Shown: positions 11,561 through 23,339, counted from the first letter of the stretch. The stretch is 64,000 nucleotides of DNA from Temnopleurus reevesii (GCA_036244855.1 BQKZ01000317.1:89415-153414), one strand, 5' to 3'. Translations and numbers: made by a program. The notes: generated by a model not told the origin, from the sequence alone.

Positions 11561-11609
11561 ATGGCGGCCGCAGGGATTCGATCAGCTGGCACTTCAAACC
11601 ACAGACGAG
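11561..11609 (+). CDS. candidate first coding exon (distal), protein unknown
   Basis: I do not recognise this protein. ATG at 11561 sits in a good Kozak context (A at -3, G at +4) and opens MAAAGIRSAGTSNHRR. Base 11609 is left over as the first base of a split codon. A strong donor follows, GAG|GTAAGA. The frame upstream is open for 19 codons back to a stop at 11501. The MAAA opening is common at metazoan N-termini. The exon lies directly after the ~195-base array and directly before a long ATTC/ATTT tract. Its phase matches the acceptor at 51104, which would imply a ~39.5 kb intron. That match has a one-in-three chance of occurring at random. The evidence is start context plus donor only; it could be chance. 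Confidence 0.3.
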
Positions 11610-11636
11610 GTAAGATAGTGTAGACAATTTTGTTGG

Positions 11637-12145
11637 TTTGTTTATTTATTTATTAATTCATTCATTCATTCATTCATTCAGTCAGTCATTCATTTATAAA
11701 TCCATCTATTTATTTGTTTATTCATTTATGTATTTATTCATTCATTAATTTATTCATTCATTCATTCATTCATTCATTCATTTATTTATTCATTTATTTA
11801 TTCTTTCATTCAACTATTCACTTATTCATTTATTTATTTATTTACCAATTCATTATTTTGTTTAATTATTCATTGATTTATTAATTTATTCATTCATTTA
11901 GTTAGTTAGTTAGTTAGTTAGTTAATTACTTATTCATTTATTTATTTATTTATTTATACATTCATGAATTCATTCATTCATTCATCTACCTATTTATATA
12001 TTTATCTATTTATTCATTCATTTATCTATCTATCCAGTTATTCATTTATTTAATTATTCATTTGTATAATTCATCTCATTTATATTTCCATTCATATATT
12101 GATTTATTTCTATCCATTTATGAATATAATTTATTTATCTATAAA
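11637..12145. repeat. degenerate (ATTC/ATTT)n tetranucleotide tract
   Basis: About 500 bases of CATT, TATT, GTTA and ATTT tetramers with short pure runs such as CATTCATTCATTCATT. It begins about 28 bases after the candidate donor at 11610. Confidence 0.9.
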
Positions 12146-13299
12146 TGTGTGTATTCTCTTACCTGTTTAATTATTTATTTGAGTTTTTAATCATTCCTTC
12201 ATATATGTATTTATTCGAATATTAGCTGGCACCCACCATCAGCGAGGTTGCTTCTTGCGCCATCAATAATTCCTGATATTAATGAACATGGCGTCATCAT
12301 AATTTCATCTTCTTATTTTATAATGTCAAGGTCGCCATGGGTTGCTATATATCTGCGAATAGGGACCTATTGTATAACTATTACACTCTTCCACATATCA
12401 TTTCAACTTCACATTTATTCTCTGAAAATGTGCGCCTCTTTAACAATTTGCATTTTATGTGCTGACTGCAGACGTCCTTGCTCACTCATTGAAAATGTTC
12501 AAATAGAAAATGTAAGAAGAGTAAATTCTTCAGATGGTTGTATACATAAGCTTGATTCACAAATTTCACAATGTCCTACATATCAAGGAATGGGAACTCA
12601 ACATGCTGTAAGATTAAAAGATTTATTATTTCTGTTAAATTGGCAGCAGTATTATGACATTTTGTTCAATGTTTGACCAATCTTATTTGCAATGACCGCA
12701 GAATGACTCCCAAATTCCGAAAAATACGGCTTTCGGTTGATATTCTCAAATAATCCGTCAAGATTGTTGATGCTTTAACGACAGGCATATTTATCAATTA
12801 TAGTATCAATGATACATGCTTATAGGAAGCCACATCCAATAGATAAAAGTGCAGAAGCCCCTGAAAAGATACAAATATTAGTAGTAGTAGTAGAACATAC
12901 AGAAGTATATTATTTGATTCATAACATTTTTATAAATAGACTTTCGAAACTATTATATAATTCCTGCAGAATGAATGCTCAATCCGGTTTCTTTTCATTT
13001 TTTCAGCATCCAAGATGACAGCCATTGTATTAGTTCCCATTTGTGACGTCACATTTTGCCCTTTTTACAAATTAAGAAATCCCATAGATGTTGCAATTAA
13101 TAATACCAGTCATCAATTATTACCAACTCATTAAGTATGTCGAATAAGGATTCGGCCTATATCCATTAATTTAGCCTGCTTTAATTCCCACCAAACAACA
13201 CGAGATGAAAGCCGGTTGAATTATGCACGCAGTCATCATGTAAGTACTTGAAAACTAATGAATTGGTATGAGAGAAGAAAGATATTCATCGGCCATGTG
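12146..13299. other. non-coding; one long but unsupported frame
   Basis: An open + frame spans 12248-12676 (142 codons). Its product resembles nothing I know and has no domain motif or convincing codon bias. A pyrimidine tract plus CAG at 12986-13006 resembles a splice acceptor, but no convincing exon follows. Confidence 0.35.
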
Positions 13300-13580
13300 T
13301 ATATCTGATAGCGGGAACACTGTGAACAGAAGGAACAAAGATTTGGACAACTTAAACAACTTCCATTCAAGCCTTTATATGAGCTTCATGATAAGAAATA
13401 AAGAAACTAGCTCCTCTTTTAATTCACGGCACAGGTGCGAAACCAGTTAGACATTTCTGTACATAATTATGAGGGAAGGGAATTTCTTTTGTATACATCT
13501 AAGTATTGTTAGATGTTTCAATGGAAGTTGTTTACTTTGTCCACATGCTTTGTCTCTACTATTCACAGTAATACATGTGT
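13300..13580. repeat. dispersed repeat R3, copy 1
   Basis: Shares CAGGTGCGA, GGAAGGGAATTTCTTTTGTA and GGAAGTTGTTTACTTTG in the same order with 18640-18915, and the second half with 60070-60330. No terminal inverted repeats were found, so its class is unknown. Confidence 0.6.
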
Positions 13581-13589
13581 ACGACATTA

Positions 13590-14975
13590 ATTGTATACGG
13601 AACAGTATTGTTGGAGCTTTAGCATAATGATTCGAGTGTGTACAGTGATATATCCGAGAAAGTATCTTCCCATTTTACCCTTAATTTCTATTTTTGCAAG
13701 TGTTTACACCCAGTTGGTGACGTTAAAAAAAACCATATTTTACATGTTTGTTTTTAAACTCCAAACTGTTTTTTTTTTTTAAGCTGTACATGTGCCCACT
13801 GTTTACACAATTACATATAAAGTTAGGTGTAACATACAAAGGGGTGTAGATTATGTGAGGTTTATCTTTGCGTAGGTAGAGAGTAAGGATTGTTTATCAA
13901 ATGCATTTGAAAGAGAGAGAGATAGAAAGTATTTTGGAGAGAAATAGGGTATGTGTGTGCGCATGTGTGTGTGTCTAATTTAGATAAAGAAATAGTGTAT
14001 ATGTGTATATATTCATGAGAGATAGACAGGCTTTTTCTTTGTCTATAAAATAGAAATATAAATTACAGTGTATGTGTGTTTTACAGATGTGCGTAAAGAG
14101 AGCGAGGGGTGTGTGCGTGTATATGTGCATAGAATAGTGAAAGAGAAGGTGTGCTTGTAAAACAGAAAGTTGGTGTTTGCGTCATTCACAAGTTGATTTG
14201 ATAACCAGTTTGGCAAGAACACTGCTGAAAATGTAATTACCCTTTTCATATTTGTGCATGTGTGCGTGCCTATGTGTGTGTGTGTGTGTATCTGTGTGTG
14301 TGTTTGAAAGAGAGATAAATTGTTGCGTGTTTGTTTCAATCACACAATAAGAAACATACCTTTTATTATTGTGTAGATTTGTTGATGTTGCTGAGCCCAT
14401 TTGTGTTTATGTATATGGTAGATGTGGGTGTGCGTGTATGTAAGTATATTTGTATTTCCTGATGTATATCTACTTCAGTCTGTTATCTGTTTGCCACAGA
14501 AAAACCGTCGCAACCACTATGCAGTGATCACGATTGATCTTAATGTCAAATGTAATAATAAGCACGGGAACTCAAGTACAAAGGAATTTGATATTCAATT
14601 TAATTTGATACATGAAACCTTTCTCATGTTTGCAGCCACATTAATATCTAAAAATAAATATCTCTGGCGCAGCACATACTTGATGTATAAAGCCGTGTCT
14701 TTGGAGTGTTTCGGTACACGATAGCCTACTATCATTGACTGTCACTTTGCCATAACATGGGCGAATAAGATACATGATGTTTGACTTTTGATCCAGTAGA
14801 TTAAAGACGTTTATCACATTATTAAGATTTTGTTATTTTAAACAAATCTTAAATGAAAATGTGTGATATATGGTACTCACTATCAAGATATCTATGAAAA
14901 TTGAATAAGGCGTTAACTGTCGCTTTATTACAAACTGCTGAAAGTATCAGACTTATATTATTACTTTGTTGGTAT
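13590..14975. other. GT/GA-rich non-coding DNA
   Basis: Includes a GA run at 13911-13925, several GT-rich patches at 13950-14120 and a (TG)n run at 14273-14290. No exon was supported. Confidence 0.4.
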
Positions 14976-14979
14976 TTTT

Positions 14980-15243
14980 ATGTATCAGCTTAATACAAAT
15001 GAATTACCAAGTGTATTTTCAAACATTTTTGTTAGAAATCAAGAAATGCATTCCTACCCAACCAGACAATTGCATAATGTTCACCTTGCCCCAGTGCATA
15101 CTGTTCTTGCCCTCAAAACAATTAAATATACAGGACCCTCCTTTTGGAATGACTTAGGCACTAATATAATTAAATCGCCCTCATTGTATTCTTTTAAACG
15201 TAGGCTTAAAGAGTTTCTTTTACAGCCGTATGCTTGTACATAA
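14980..15243 (+). pseudogene. LINE reverse transcriptase C-terminal fragment
   Basis: The frame encodes the terminal part of a non-LTR retrotransposon polyprotein. The recognisable series is H-S-Y-P-T-R near residue 25, then K-Y-T-G-P-S-F-W-N-D-L and S-P-S-L-Y-S-F-K-R-R-L-K-E-F-L-L, ending at a TAA. This (N)IHxYxTR ... YxGPxLWNxLP ... FKRRLKxFLL pattern is typical of LINE C-termini in CR1/jockey-like and related clades. The catalytic FADD region, endonuclease and everything else upstream are absent, so this is a dead 5'-truncated copy, the usual product of incomplete reverse transcription. The 3' UTR runs on to about 15525 and ends in an A-rich stretch. The clade cannot be fixed from this fragment. 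Confidence 0.75.
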
Positions 15244-15525
15244 ATGTAGGTTAACGCTTCGCTCGAGTGACTACCATGTAGATTCGTTATTACATCTGTT
15301 CTCCTTTGATTCATGTCTCTTCATTGCGTTAGGAGTTTAAATCAATAACTATTTTCCTGGGAATCTATGTTGTACAAGTTATACTTTTTAATAGGTTCCT
15401 CATATTTCACGTGATAGCATTTCTTTGTTAAACACTCATTGTTATTTTTGTAATTATGTTTAATTTGATGAGTTCAAGATGAATATTTTTTATTTGTGGA
15501 ATGTGAAACAATAAAACAAAAAATT
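15244..15525 (+). mobile_element. probable 3' UTR of the LINE fragment
   Basis: T-rich sequence after the terminator of the LINE remnant, ending in CAATAAAACAAAAAATT. It would be the untranslated tail of the same insertion. Confidence 0.45.
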
Positions 15526-15839
15526 ACTGCACAGAGTGCCTATAATTGGTGATATTTCAAATTTTACAGTTTTCAAGCACAAATCATTGATTTTGAAGCC
15601 TAAAAATTCCACAGCTTATGTACACCATCAACCATTTAGGTATAACTTCGAATACGGGAGTTTAGATTTTTTGAAGAAAATAATGTTAAACAGTATCTTT
15701 AATTGAAAAGAATCTTTTGTACATGATGAATTCGTGTTGGCTGAACTTCTGTCAACAAGACTTCATTCATATGTGGAGGTGAGATTTGTGGCATCTAATA
15801 GAGAATTCTTCATTTTGCCAATAAATGAATGACAGTGTA

Positions 15840-15945
15840 ATAATAGGCGGGTCTATTAATAGATGCAAATTTTATGCATACCTCTAACACAAAGGTTGTT
15901 CTTGAAAATCCTAAAGCTTGGCCAAGGCTTGCCCGACATACCTAC
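15840..15945. repeat. dispersed repeat R4, copy 1
   Basis: TAATAGGCGGGTCTATTAAT, ACACAAAGGTTGTTCTTGA and GAATCCTAAAG-like phrases match 17455-17558 in the same order and orientation. A (CA)n run follows at 15971-15991. Confidence 0.7.
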
Positions 15946-16545
15946 ACACATACACACAAATAAACGCGAGCACACACACACACACACACACATACATGCA
16001 CACACAACAAACAAAAAAGGCCGACGATAAAATTATTTTGGCGGGTACGTCAGCCCGGTGATAAAATCTCGGCCCCTCTAAAAATCCGACCCTCCATGCC
16101 CCAGCCCCTTTATCAACATCAACATACCATCGCATACTCTTATACAACACAACCATATCATATTATTACAATGTTGATTCCTGTTTGTTAGTATAGGCGC
16201 CTGTATTTGTTTTAGTTCTGCTCATGAAAGGTGTCGGGTAAAAGTCACGCTCATATCATCATCAGCAGCATCTGCTTCATGATCTAATGACGTCGACTCA
16301 TCAGGCAATATTAACCCATTAGAAACTGGCTCAAATGGAAAAAGAAAACTCCTTTTTTGTACTTATGGCTTTTCAGCTGAGCGTTGGAGACCATTTTTCA
16401 CCAAATATAAGGATGTTGAATTATTTGGATGGATGTATAAGATAAGAAACACAAGTAGGTTGGTCAGATATATTGCAAAAATGAATATAAAATATGATGA
16501 CATTGATAATAATGGATCATATTTTTGTTTTTCTTGAAAATGTAG
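15946..16545. other. non-coding with (CA)n run
   Basis: Apart from the (CA)n at 15971-15991, no element or exon was recognised. Confidence 0.35.
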
Positions 16546-16549
16546 TTTT

Positions 16550-16645
16550 TATTTGAATTTGAATTTTATTCAAGTTGTATACAAAAATGAATAAAGATGT
16601 GTTTACAAAAGCCATCGTTATGTATTGAAAAAATAAAAATGATGC
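16550..16645 (-). mobile_element. possible LINE 3' end, minus strand
   Basis: (TTGAA)-like pentamers at 16551-16567 run into TTTATTCAAGTTGTATACAAA. The arrangement of pentamer tail followed by TTTATT and A/C-rich sequence recurs at 21426, 37618 and 54775, as expected for LINE 3' ends inserted on the minus strand. Confidence 0.35.
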
Positions 16646-17454
16646 TCATATGTATTTTTCTACTATACTCAGATGAGATAAAATGATTAATTAGAGGATT
16701 AGACTAGAATTTCCATTATAAAAGTATATTTATTGGGGACGGATCCAAAATTTAGCAATGGAGCGGAGTGGCGGCAATTTGACCTTTTCATCGCCCGGCT
16801 GACAAGCAAAAAATCCCCTATTCCCGCCGCCCCTCCCCATTTTGCCACTGGGTAATGGATGGAAGAAGCGGACGCCAAAAGATGCCTACATTATAATGGT
16901 TAATGCGACGCCAGTAAGGGGGGGGGATGCAGCCACCTCTCCCCTAAACCAGCGCGTGTATATTTATACTTTCCGAAGATTACAATTTTAGCTCCCCGTC
17001 GACATCTCTGATCCGCCCTGTTGCTGTATAAGTAAATATTTTATTTTCAGCATAGGAATAATCGCATTTGGAAAAGCTGTAAATGGTTTAGTATCGACCA
17101 AAGCCTCGAGGAATTGGATCACGATTGGTGAAGAAGATGTAATATAGCTTGTGAATATCAGCTTTAGACATGCCAACGATTACCGAATATTCATAAGATT
17201 TTACATTAGAAGTATAGCCTTACACGTTTTCTCGTCTCATAATGAACTAGAAGAAACGTTGGCATCAAATAACTTTAACCATTTACTCTGGAATCAACAA
17301 ATCATTTGATATCAAGATACAGGCCCATCTCATTAATATCATTTACTGATTCACAACCCCCTTAAATCAAGTATATGCGTTCCTTTTATCAACCAATATA
17401 CAGAAGTTTTTGTTTCTATGTATACCCCATTCGGTAACAGATTTAGTTTAAGAG
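16646..17454. other. non-coding; G/C-rich dispersed patch
   Basis: 16735-16970 holds a patch (GATCCAAAATT..., CTGACAAGCAAAAAA, poly(G) at 16918-16927) that resembles other patches near 33000 and 48400. No exon was supported. Confidence 0.35.
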
Positions 17455-17558
17455 TAATAGGCGGGTTTACTAATATAGTGCATATTTTATGCATATCTTT
17501 ATCACAAAGGTTGTTCTTGAGAATCCTAAAGTTTGCCCGAGGCGTGCCCGACATAGCA
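17455..17558. repeat. dispersed repeat R4, copy 2
   Basis: Second copy of the 15840-15945 repeat: ATAGGCGGGTTTACTAATAT, TCACAAAGGTTGTTCTTGAG and GCGTGCCCGACATA. It explains part of the open frame at 17418-17744. Confidence 0.7.
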
Positions 17559-18309
17559 ACAAGTAAAGTATGCAAACTGGATTCCAAGTATTGTAGTCTT
17601 ATTGTTATCAAAGAGTTTAAGAAATACCTACGTTCAGTCGCAAGAAAAGCACATAAATTTGAATATATAAGTAAACCCGCCTATATATTTGCAAGAAAAT
17701 CAACACATTTAAAGAAATCCCTGCTCATCGTTCCCTTTCAATGAAAAAATACTGAGCACTTCAGTTCTTAGAGTTTTGCCATTTTTTAATCTATCAATTC
17801 ATTCATTTCATTTACCGGATAAATATTTGGGATGGGACTCTGTACTTATATCATATATCATAATGCAATGATATTGTGGTGTATTGACTTTCCGATATCA
17901 ATTCAATGTGATTAATGATAATATTCATCAAAATATCATATTAAACGCTTTGCGTGCTGTATATATAATTAGATTAATCATTGATTTTCAATTGATTTAA
18001 TGAAATTAATAATAACAATCTGCAGTTAACATTGTTAATGATACATGGCGCACTTGTAAGAAGGGAAATGTTTGATCATAAAACAAAAGCAGGCTTCCTT
18101 GGCAAGGGGGTTGGTCGGCCGAATCCTATAACACGTCCTACTAACAAACATATGTCACGATGCACATATTAAAACCGAGAGAGAAGTATTATCCAATTAG
18201 TTGAAATCGGAGGATGAAATGTATGATTTAAATCTTGATTGATTGAAGATGATCTTTCTGCAAGCAATATCGAGCTTGCCTGAAACATGAACCCACTTTA
18301 CTGAGGTTT
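17559..18309. other. no recognised feature
   Basis: AT-rich; an open frame continues to 17744 but has no family resemblance. Nothing else was seen. Confidence 0.35.
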
Positions 18310-18546
18310 AGGCCTATTCACACCTTTGCGTTTATAACCAACATATTATAGCCAGCATTCTTGATGCTCCGTTAACAGAAACACTGAGCGAAGACGCTTA
18401 GCTGACGCTTACGCCTGCGTACGTTGAGCGTTGGACAAACGGCTTCGACGTCGGCCAACGCCTTCACTCCATTGCATATTTCTGCGTTTACAGAGCGTCA
18501 TGCACGCTGTGCAGACGTTGGCTATAGACGTAAAGGTAGGAGTAAC
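18310..18546. mobile_element. MITE family A, variant subfamily copy 1
   Basis: The left end AGGCCTATTCACACCTTTGC and the reverse of the right end (CTACCTTTACGTCTATAGCC) are inverted repeats. The core is rich in GACGCTT/AAGCGTC-type motifs. It matches the variant at 37886 better than the standard family A copies. Confidence 0.55.
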
Positions 18547-18639
18547 TATTTATGGAGACTGTATTTGGTATTAGAGGACGAGAATATCGTTGCAGTGCAA
18601 TCCCAGAAAATTATTGCTATTGCTGATTTATTTTTCACA

Positions 18640-18915
18640 TCATAACTGTAAGCACAACAGAACAATGACTGGGACAAATTAAACATATTCTTTCAAGTCT
18701 TCACAAGACCTTCATGAACACATTAGAGATAGTCGCTTCCATGACATGTTCATTTAACAACCAGGTGCGACATTGGTTCCGTATTTTTCTGCAGAATAAG
18801 AGGAAAGGGAAATTATTTTGTTTGCATCTGGCTTCTGTGAATGTTTAAATGGAGATTGTTTACTTTGCCCCCTAGCTGTCATTTGTCTCTACTACTCGCA
18901 ATGCGTTACTGGTAA
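18640..18915. repeat. dispersed repeat R3, copy 2
   Basis: Has AGGTGCGACATTGG, GGAAAGGGAAATTATTTTGT and GGAGATTGTTTACTTTGCC in the order seen at 13300-13580. Confidence 0.6.
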
Positions 18916-19196
18916 ACTATTTTAAAGACAATCTGATTACGTTATGAGAATAAAAGTAAAAATCTGGTAAAATAAATAACAACCCATTCAAATGTTCAAG
19001 ATGGCGCTAGTATAGCAAACAAAATATAATTAACTACCCTGTAGTGTGTATGGTAGGGACGAACAATAAAATAAAAGTTAAAAATCTGAAATGTATAACG
19101 CACAGTTAAGACGTAAAATCATGCAAATGGCTCCTTTATCCCCCGCTGCACATGCAACGTCGCCATGTTTACCCCACCCTACCATATGTTCCTTTA

Positions 19197-19432
19197 AGGC
19201 TGACTCACACATTTGCATTTTTAGCCTGCGTCGGGCCAGCGTTTTTGACACTTCAAAACGATCCCTTGACGCAGGTCATACGGTGAACTGACGTTTGGCG
19301 TACGTTAATTGAGTGCAAGCCAAACGTCAGTTCTCCGTCTAATCAGCGTATACTGAGCGCTCGGGGAGCGTTTCTAATTGTTTAAGTGATGGGGCGACGC
19401 AGCCTAAAAATCGCAAAGGAGTGAATCAGCCT
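19197..19432. mobile_element. MITE family A copy 2
   Basis: 236 bases with ends AGGCTGACTCACACATTTGC and ...AAAGGAGTGAATCAGCCT, flanked by TTA at 19194-19196 and 19433-19435. Sequence and size match the copy at 7124. Confidence 0.8.
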
Positions 19433-19625
19433 TTATTTGAATCATTAATGTCACTCATTACCCCAAACAAACATCATTCATGCCATTCTACGAGATAATC
19501 AATGAAATCATTCAATTTGCTCGACGTCAATTAGCGTGACAGGAGCATGATAACTATAGGAGGGGGGAGGTGGAAGGGAGGAGCAAAGTGGGGTAAGGGT
19601 GCTGGCAGCTGACCCAAACGAAATA

Positions 19626-19815
19626 AACACGATATAATCTAATTCTTAAAATTAAGTCGAACGCTAATTAAATGCTCCTTTGTAATGGTATTGAAATTGG
19701 AATAGACTTGCGATTGTGATGTCCGCATAGTTAAATACATGATGTAAGGATCTAGTCAAAATATAGATGCTTTAGAATTAAAAAAAGGGTTATTTAAGTG
19801 TCACGTCTATATGAT
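19626..19815. mobile_element. MITE family C, degenerate copy
   Basis: Begins ACACGATATAATCTAATTCT, then AAAATTAAGTCGAACGC as in the 28646 copy, and contains ATTGTGATGTCCGCA and ATACATGATGTA. The right terminal repeat is eroded, so the end is approximate. Confidence 0.5.
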
Positions 19816-21425
19816 ATAATTATTACCTTGTATACTATATTCGCATGAATGGAACATAATTCAATATAGAAACCAATAATTGTAATTGAACTCAATTAAT
19901 TAATCGTTTATCCCATAATCATAGCCATGCATGACGTCATTGTTTGTCATTCGTGGTAGTCTGGCATACCGTATAATCATTTACTGGTATCATTAATGTC
20001 ACTCCTTTCCCCAAACAAACATAATTCATATCATTTTGCTAGATAATCAATGAAGTCATTCAGTTTGCTTGGAGTCGAAAATCATCAGCGTGGCATAGCA
20101 GCAGGGTGGCGACGTAAAGGGGCACATGAATGGTGAAGATATGTTTGGCGCCGACTCCAGCCTTAATACCTATGGGTGTGCATGTTTATAATTCAACATA
20201 ACATAACATACCTGATGTAACATGATATTTTATAAAACGCAGAAACTATGTTTACAAATATATACTGTTATGAAAGGTTCTGGTTAAAACTATGGGCCCG
20301 ATGTGCCTGCAAAAGTACTATTTGCTGAGCACAGTATATATTTGTTTTATATACTGGATTTGTAAAAAGATAAAATAATGGATTTCAAACTTACCACTTG
20401 ATGATACTTGGTAGTCACCATAACACTTGGAAACATCATAACACATAATACATCGCTCGCTAACACATCGCTCACCGTAATACATCGCTCGCTATTCCGG
20501 GTATCCGAGAAGAGCGCCATCTAGTGTTTCAATTAGGACAGAATCTGTAAATAGTCTTTAGGTACTATTTACGGATCCGTTAATAGTTCTTTGATACTAA
20601 GATAGTTGGTTTATTTTTAATCATGTGACATTCATTAAACCAATCAATGAACAAAGATAAATGTATCCAGTATATAATTTGATATACATGTATTCTACTA
20701 CGCTTTCAAGGGTATTTATCCAAAGTTAGGTCATGGACATAAACATTCCACTGAATGATTGGTACGTACACGTACATAAGAAAATGCATATGCCAACGAT
20801 TTTATGTTGGAAAGATGTGTTTTTTAGTTTTTATTATTTGCAGTGTCCAGTGAAGATGAATTTCGAATATCAAGGGATGGTGTATTCCAAAGTTTGGGAG
20901 CTGCCTATGTAAATACTGTGTTTCCTGGAGTGACATTTTTCTTACGTATTGTTGTCTGTAGAAGTATATAGGGTGTCTCAGAGGCTTCGAAAATTTTGAG
21001 TTTGTTCAACCGTTACTGAATATGCGGGGCGCGTTCGAAAGTGAAAATCTATGTTTGTTTGTTTGTGTTGTGTGTGTGTGTTATGTCTGGAGTATGTGAT
21101 TTTCACCGGGATGTGCGGGTGCCAAACCTCAAATACGTCCATCTTATATCATACGAACTGTATTAGAAAATGACCGCATGTAGAAAGTGTATGTATGATG
21201 TACAGTATACATATTACGTTTGCACATTATGTGCGTGTATGGTAATTGGCTTTCGAGGAGTGGGGAGCAATTGAATATTAACAAATAAAACCAGAAAATA
21301 TTTGATAAAAAGAAAAAAATATCCACGATTACACCCCCCCCCCCCCTCCTCCTTCCCATGCGTAAATCGTTTTTACTTCATATAATGACAGCTATATTAA
21401 ATTCGTGTGCCAGATTATATGGACC
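19816..21425. other. non-coding single-copy-looking DNA
   Basis: 19985-20070 resembles 19438-19530 (CATTAATGTCACTC, CCCCAAACAAACAT, GATAATCAATGAA), giving a short local duplication. ACATCGCTC-type repeats occur at 20450-20495 and poly(C) at 21331-21346. No exon was found. Confidence 0.4.
20514..20527 (-). promoter_or_regulatory. CTCF-like motif
   Basis: The minus strand reads ACACTAGATGGCGC, matching 13 of 14 positions of the metazoan CTCF core (CCASYAGRKGGCRS). A single sequence match does not show binding. Confidence 0.3.
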
Positions 21426-21560
21426 TAGCATTTTATTCAATTCAATTCAACTTTATTTTACCATAGAAATAAAAACATAACAAAGCAGAAAAATATTACA
21501 TAAACAATACAACGGTACAATGTAAAAAAAAAATTGCATGGTAGGTAAAACAAAGGGGTG
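21426..21560 (-). mobile_element. possible LINE 3' end with (ATTCA)n tail
   Basis: (ATTCA) pentamers at 21428-21447 precede ACTTTATTTTACCATAGAAA and an A-rich stretch with ACATAAACAATACAA. This is the same architecture as at 37618 and 54775, oriented on the minus strand. Confidence 0.4.
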
Positions 21561-22322
21561 TTTTCCTCCTTCAACCTCCCTTCTCGACCCACTCGATAAA
21601 AATACCCATGGTGCGCTCATGTCAAACATGCTGGTTTATTAGTTGGCCGTGACAAAGCGAATATAGAGCCCTCGCTTCATAAAGATATGATAATATTAAC
21701 AATTATCAGCCGGTATCGTAGGGTGAAGTAGGGAAAGCATTTTATTAGCGGTTCAATTTTGTTGATTAACCATCAAATTACATGGGCATGACGGGACGCA
21801 TGGTTGGTAGTGGAGAGTATATAGGACAGTGGAATCAACCATTGGAGGGGCTGTTGGACTTTTTTAATCAAGCAATGTGGATGTAATGTATAATTGTCAT
21901 ATTTAATTTTAGTTTACAAGTAGTGTGTTGACCCTTTTCTCATAAATTGAAAGTTATGTAGTTATGTAATTAGAAAAGTCTGAAATATGTAGCCAAATAA
22001 TTTGGGGACACATTTGATTATTTTACTTAATAATATCGGCCGTGTTTTCACGAAGTGAAGGGTAGGCAAAGGGTATTGTTGCATGAAGACAAAGAAAACC
22101 CGACATGGCAACAATTTACAGGGCATCCTTTTTATCTCAATGAATATACTATAGAGGAATATTTTCAATGAACTTATAAACGGTTTCGTGCAACACTATC
22201 CTTTGGCTACCGTCACTTCGCCAAAAGACGGACGTTTATGATCAGTCATGTGAAACAACAGGATGTAATTTATAACATTTCACTAGTATTACGTATCCTT
22301 GCTCTAAGCCATTTTGTACTCC
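21561..22322. other. no recognised feature
   Basis: Ordinary AT-rich sequence without inverted repeats or plausible exons. Confidence 0.35.
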
Positions 22323-22326
22323 GGTG

Positions 22327-23025
22327 GGTACAATTATGCACCCTCTCTAATTTTCTCATTGTCATTACCTCCGATAGATAACAATACTTTATTTAACCGT
22401 TATATATTTTTTTTCTTCAAAAAATTGCTCTGAATGTAATGAAAATGCGCATTTTAAATGTAAATTATTTTATTATACCACATTATCATTATAATTAACC
22501 TTTGGCCTCGTTAACAATTTTGGCTCAGGGTTGCACACTTGTGTGCCCTGTTTACTAAGTGTGCAGACGAGAGGGAATTCCTTCGGGCCAGGTAATCGTT
22601 ACATCACAGGTTGATTGAGATTAACAAAGGGTACAATTTTGCACCTTCTTCAAATTTCTCACTGTTGTTACCTCCAAAAGGTTACAATATTGCACTTTCA
22701 TTTACTTTGGCTACAGATTGCACGCACTTTTTTACCCTGTTTACTAGGTGTGTAGACGAATGGGAATTCCTTCGGGCCAGGTACTCATTACATCGCAGAT
22801 TGAGATTAACGAAGGGTACAATTTTGCACCCTCTTCAAATTTCTAATTGTTGTTACCTCCAAAATGTTACAATATTGCCCTTCCATAAGCTTTGGCTTCA
22901 GATTGCCCATTTTCGTCAACGCAACGGTTGCAAAATGTATGTACCTTTTTTTATTAAGTGTGTAGACGAATGAGAATTCCTTCGCGATAGGTACTCATTA
23001 CATCACAGGTTAATCTTTGACAATC
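22327..23025. repeat. GGTACAATTTTGCACC tandem repeat, three units
   Basis: Units start near 22327, 22628 and 22816. Each runs from GGGTACAATTTTGCACC through a TTACCTCC box, a TTGCAC...CCTGTTTACTA box and GTGTAGACGAATGGGAATTC to GGTACTCATTACATC. The last two are 188 bases apart. The 120-codon open frame at 22611-22973 is a by-product of the repeat. Confidence 0.8.
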
Positions 23026-23030
23026 TTTGT

Positions 23031-23338
23031 GGAGGCGCCGTGTTGTAGTGGTCATGACTCTTGCCTTTCAACCAGAGGGTCATAGGTTCGAATCCCACCC
23101 ATGGCGTTAATTTCCTTCAGCAAGAAATTTATCCACAAAGCTGCACTCTACCCAGGTGTGCTTGGGGACCGGTAGGACACAGCAGCACATTATCTGATAT
23201 GATGTGAGCGCCTATTTGGCTGCCTAGATGCTAAGGCTTGAATTGCCATCCAGTGACCGGGTAATAATATCGGAAGCGCTTTGACCAGTCAATACTGACC
23301 GAAAAGGCGCTATATAAATCCGCAATATTATTATTATA
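23031..23338 (+). mobile_element. tRNA-derived SINE, copy 1
   Basis: Starts GGAGGCGCCGTGTTGTAGTG and has a Pol III B box GGTTCGAATCCC near 23093. A conserved body follows (GCGTTAATTTCCTTCAGCAA, CTCTACCCAGGTG), ending in GGCGCTATATAAATCC and (ATT)n. It is full-length and inserted within the GGTACAATTTTGCACC repeat. It is a retroposed element, not a working tRNA gene. Confidence 0.85.
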
Positions 23339-23339
23339 A

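Noticed and set aside
12248..12676. 142-codon open frame, the longest in the window
   Set aside because: No recognisable domain, no splice signals that would join it to a gene, and AT-rich random-looking composition.
12986..13135. Strong acceptor-like TTTTTTCAG followed by an open frame in phase with the 11561 exon
   Set aside because: The downstream sequence (AAGATGACAGCCATTGTATT...) resembles non-coding sequence seen elsewhere, has no donor, and stops after ~43 codons.
17418..17744. 108-codon open frame
   Set aside because: Its first half is the R4 dispersed repeat also found at 15840, and the rest has no family resemblance.
22611..22973. 120-codon open frame
   Set aside because: It lies inside the GGGTACAATTTTGCACC repeat and reads the same repeated peptide twice.
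23031..23110. tRNA gene
   Set aside because: The B box is present, but the sequence continues into a SINE body and does not fold into a complete cloverleaf with a terminator.
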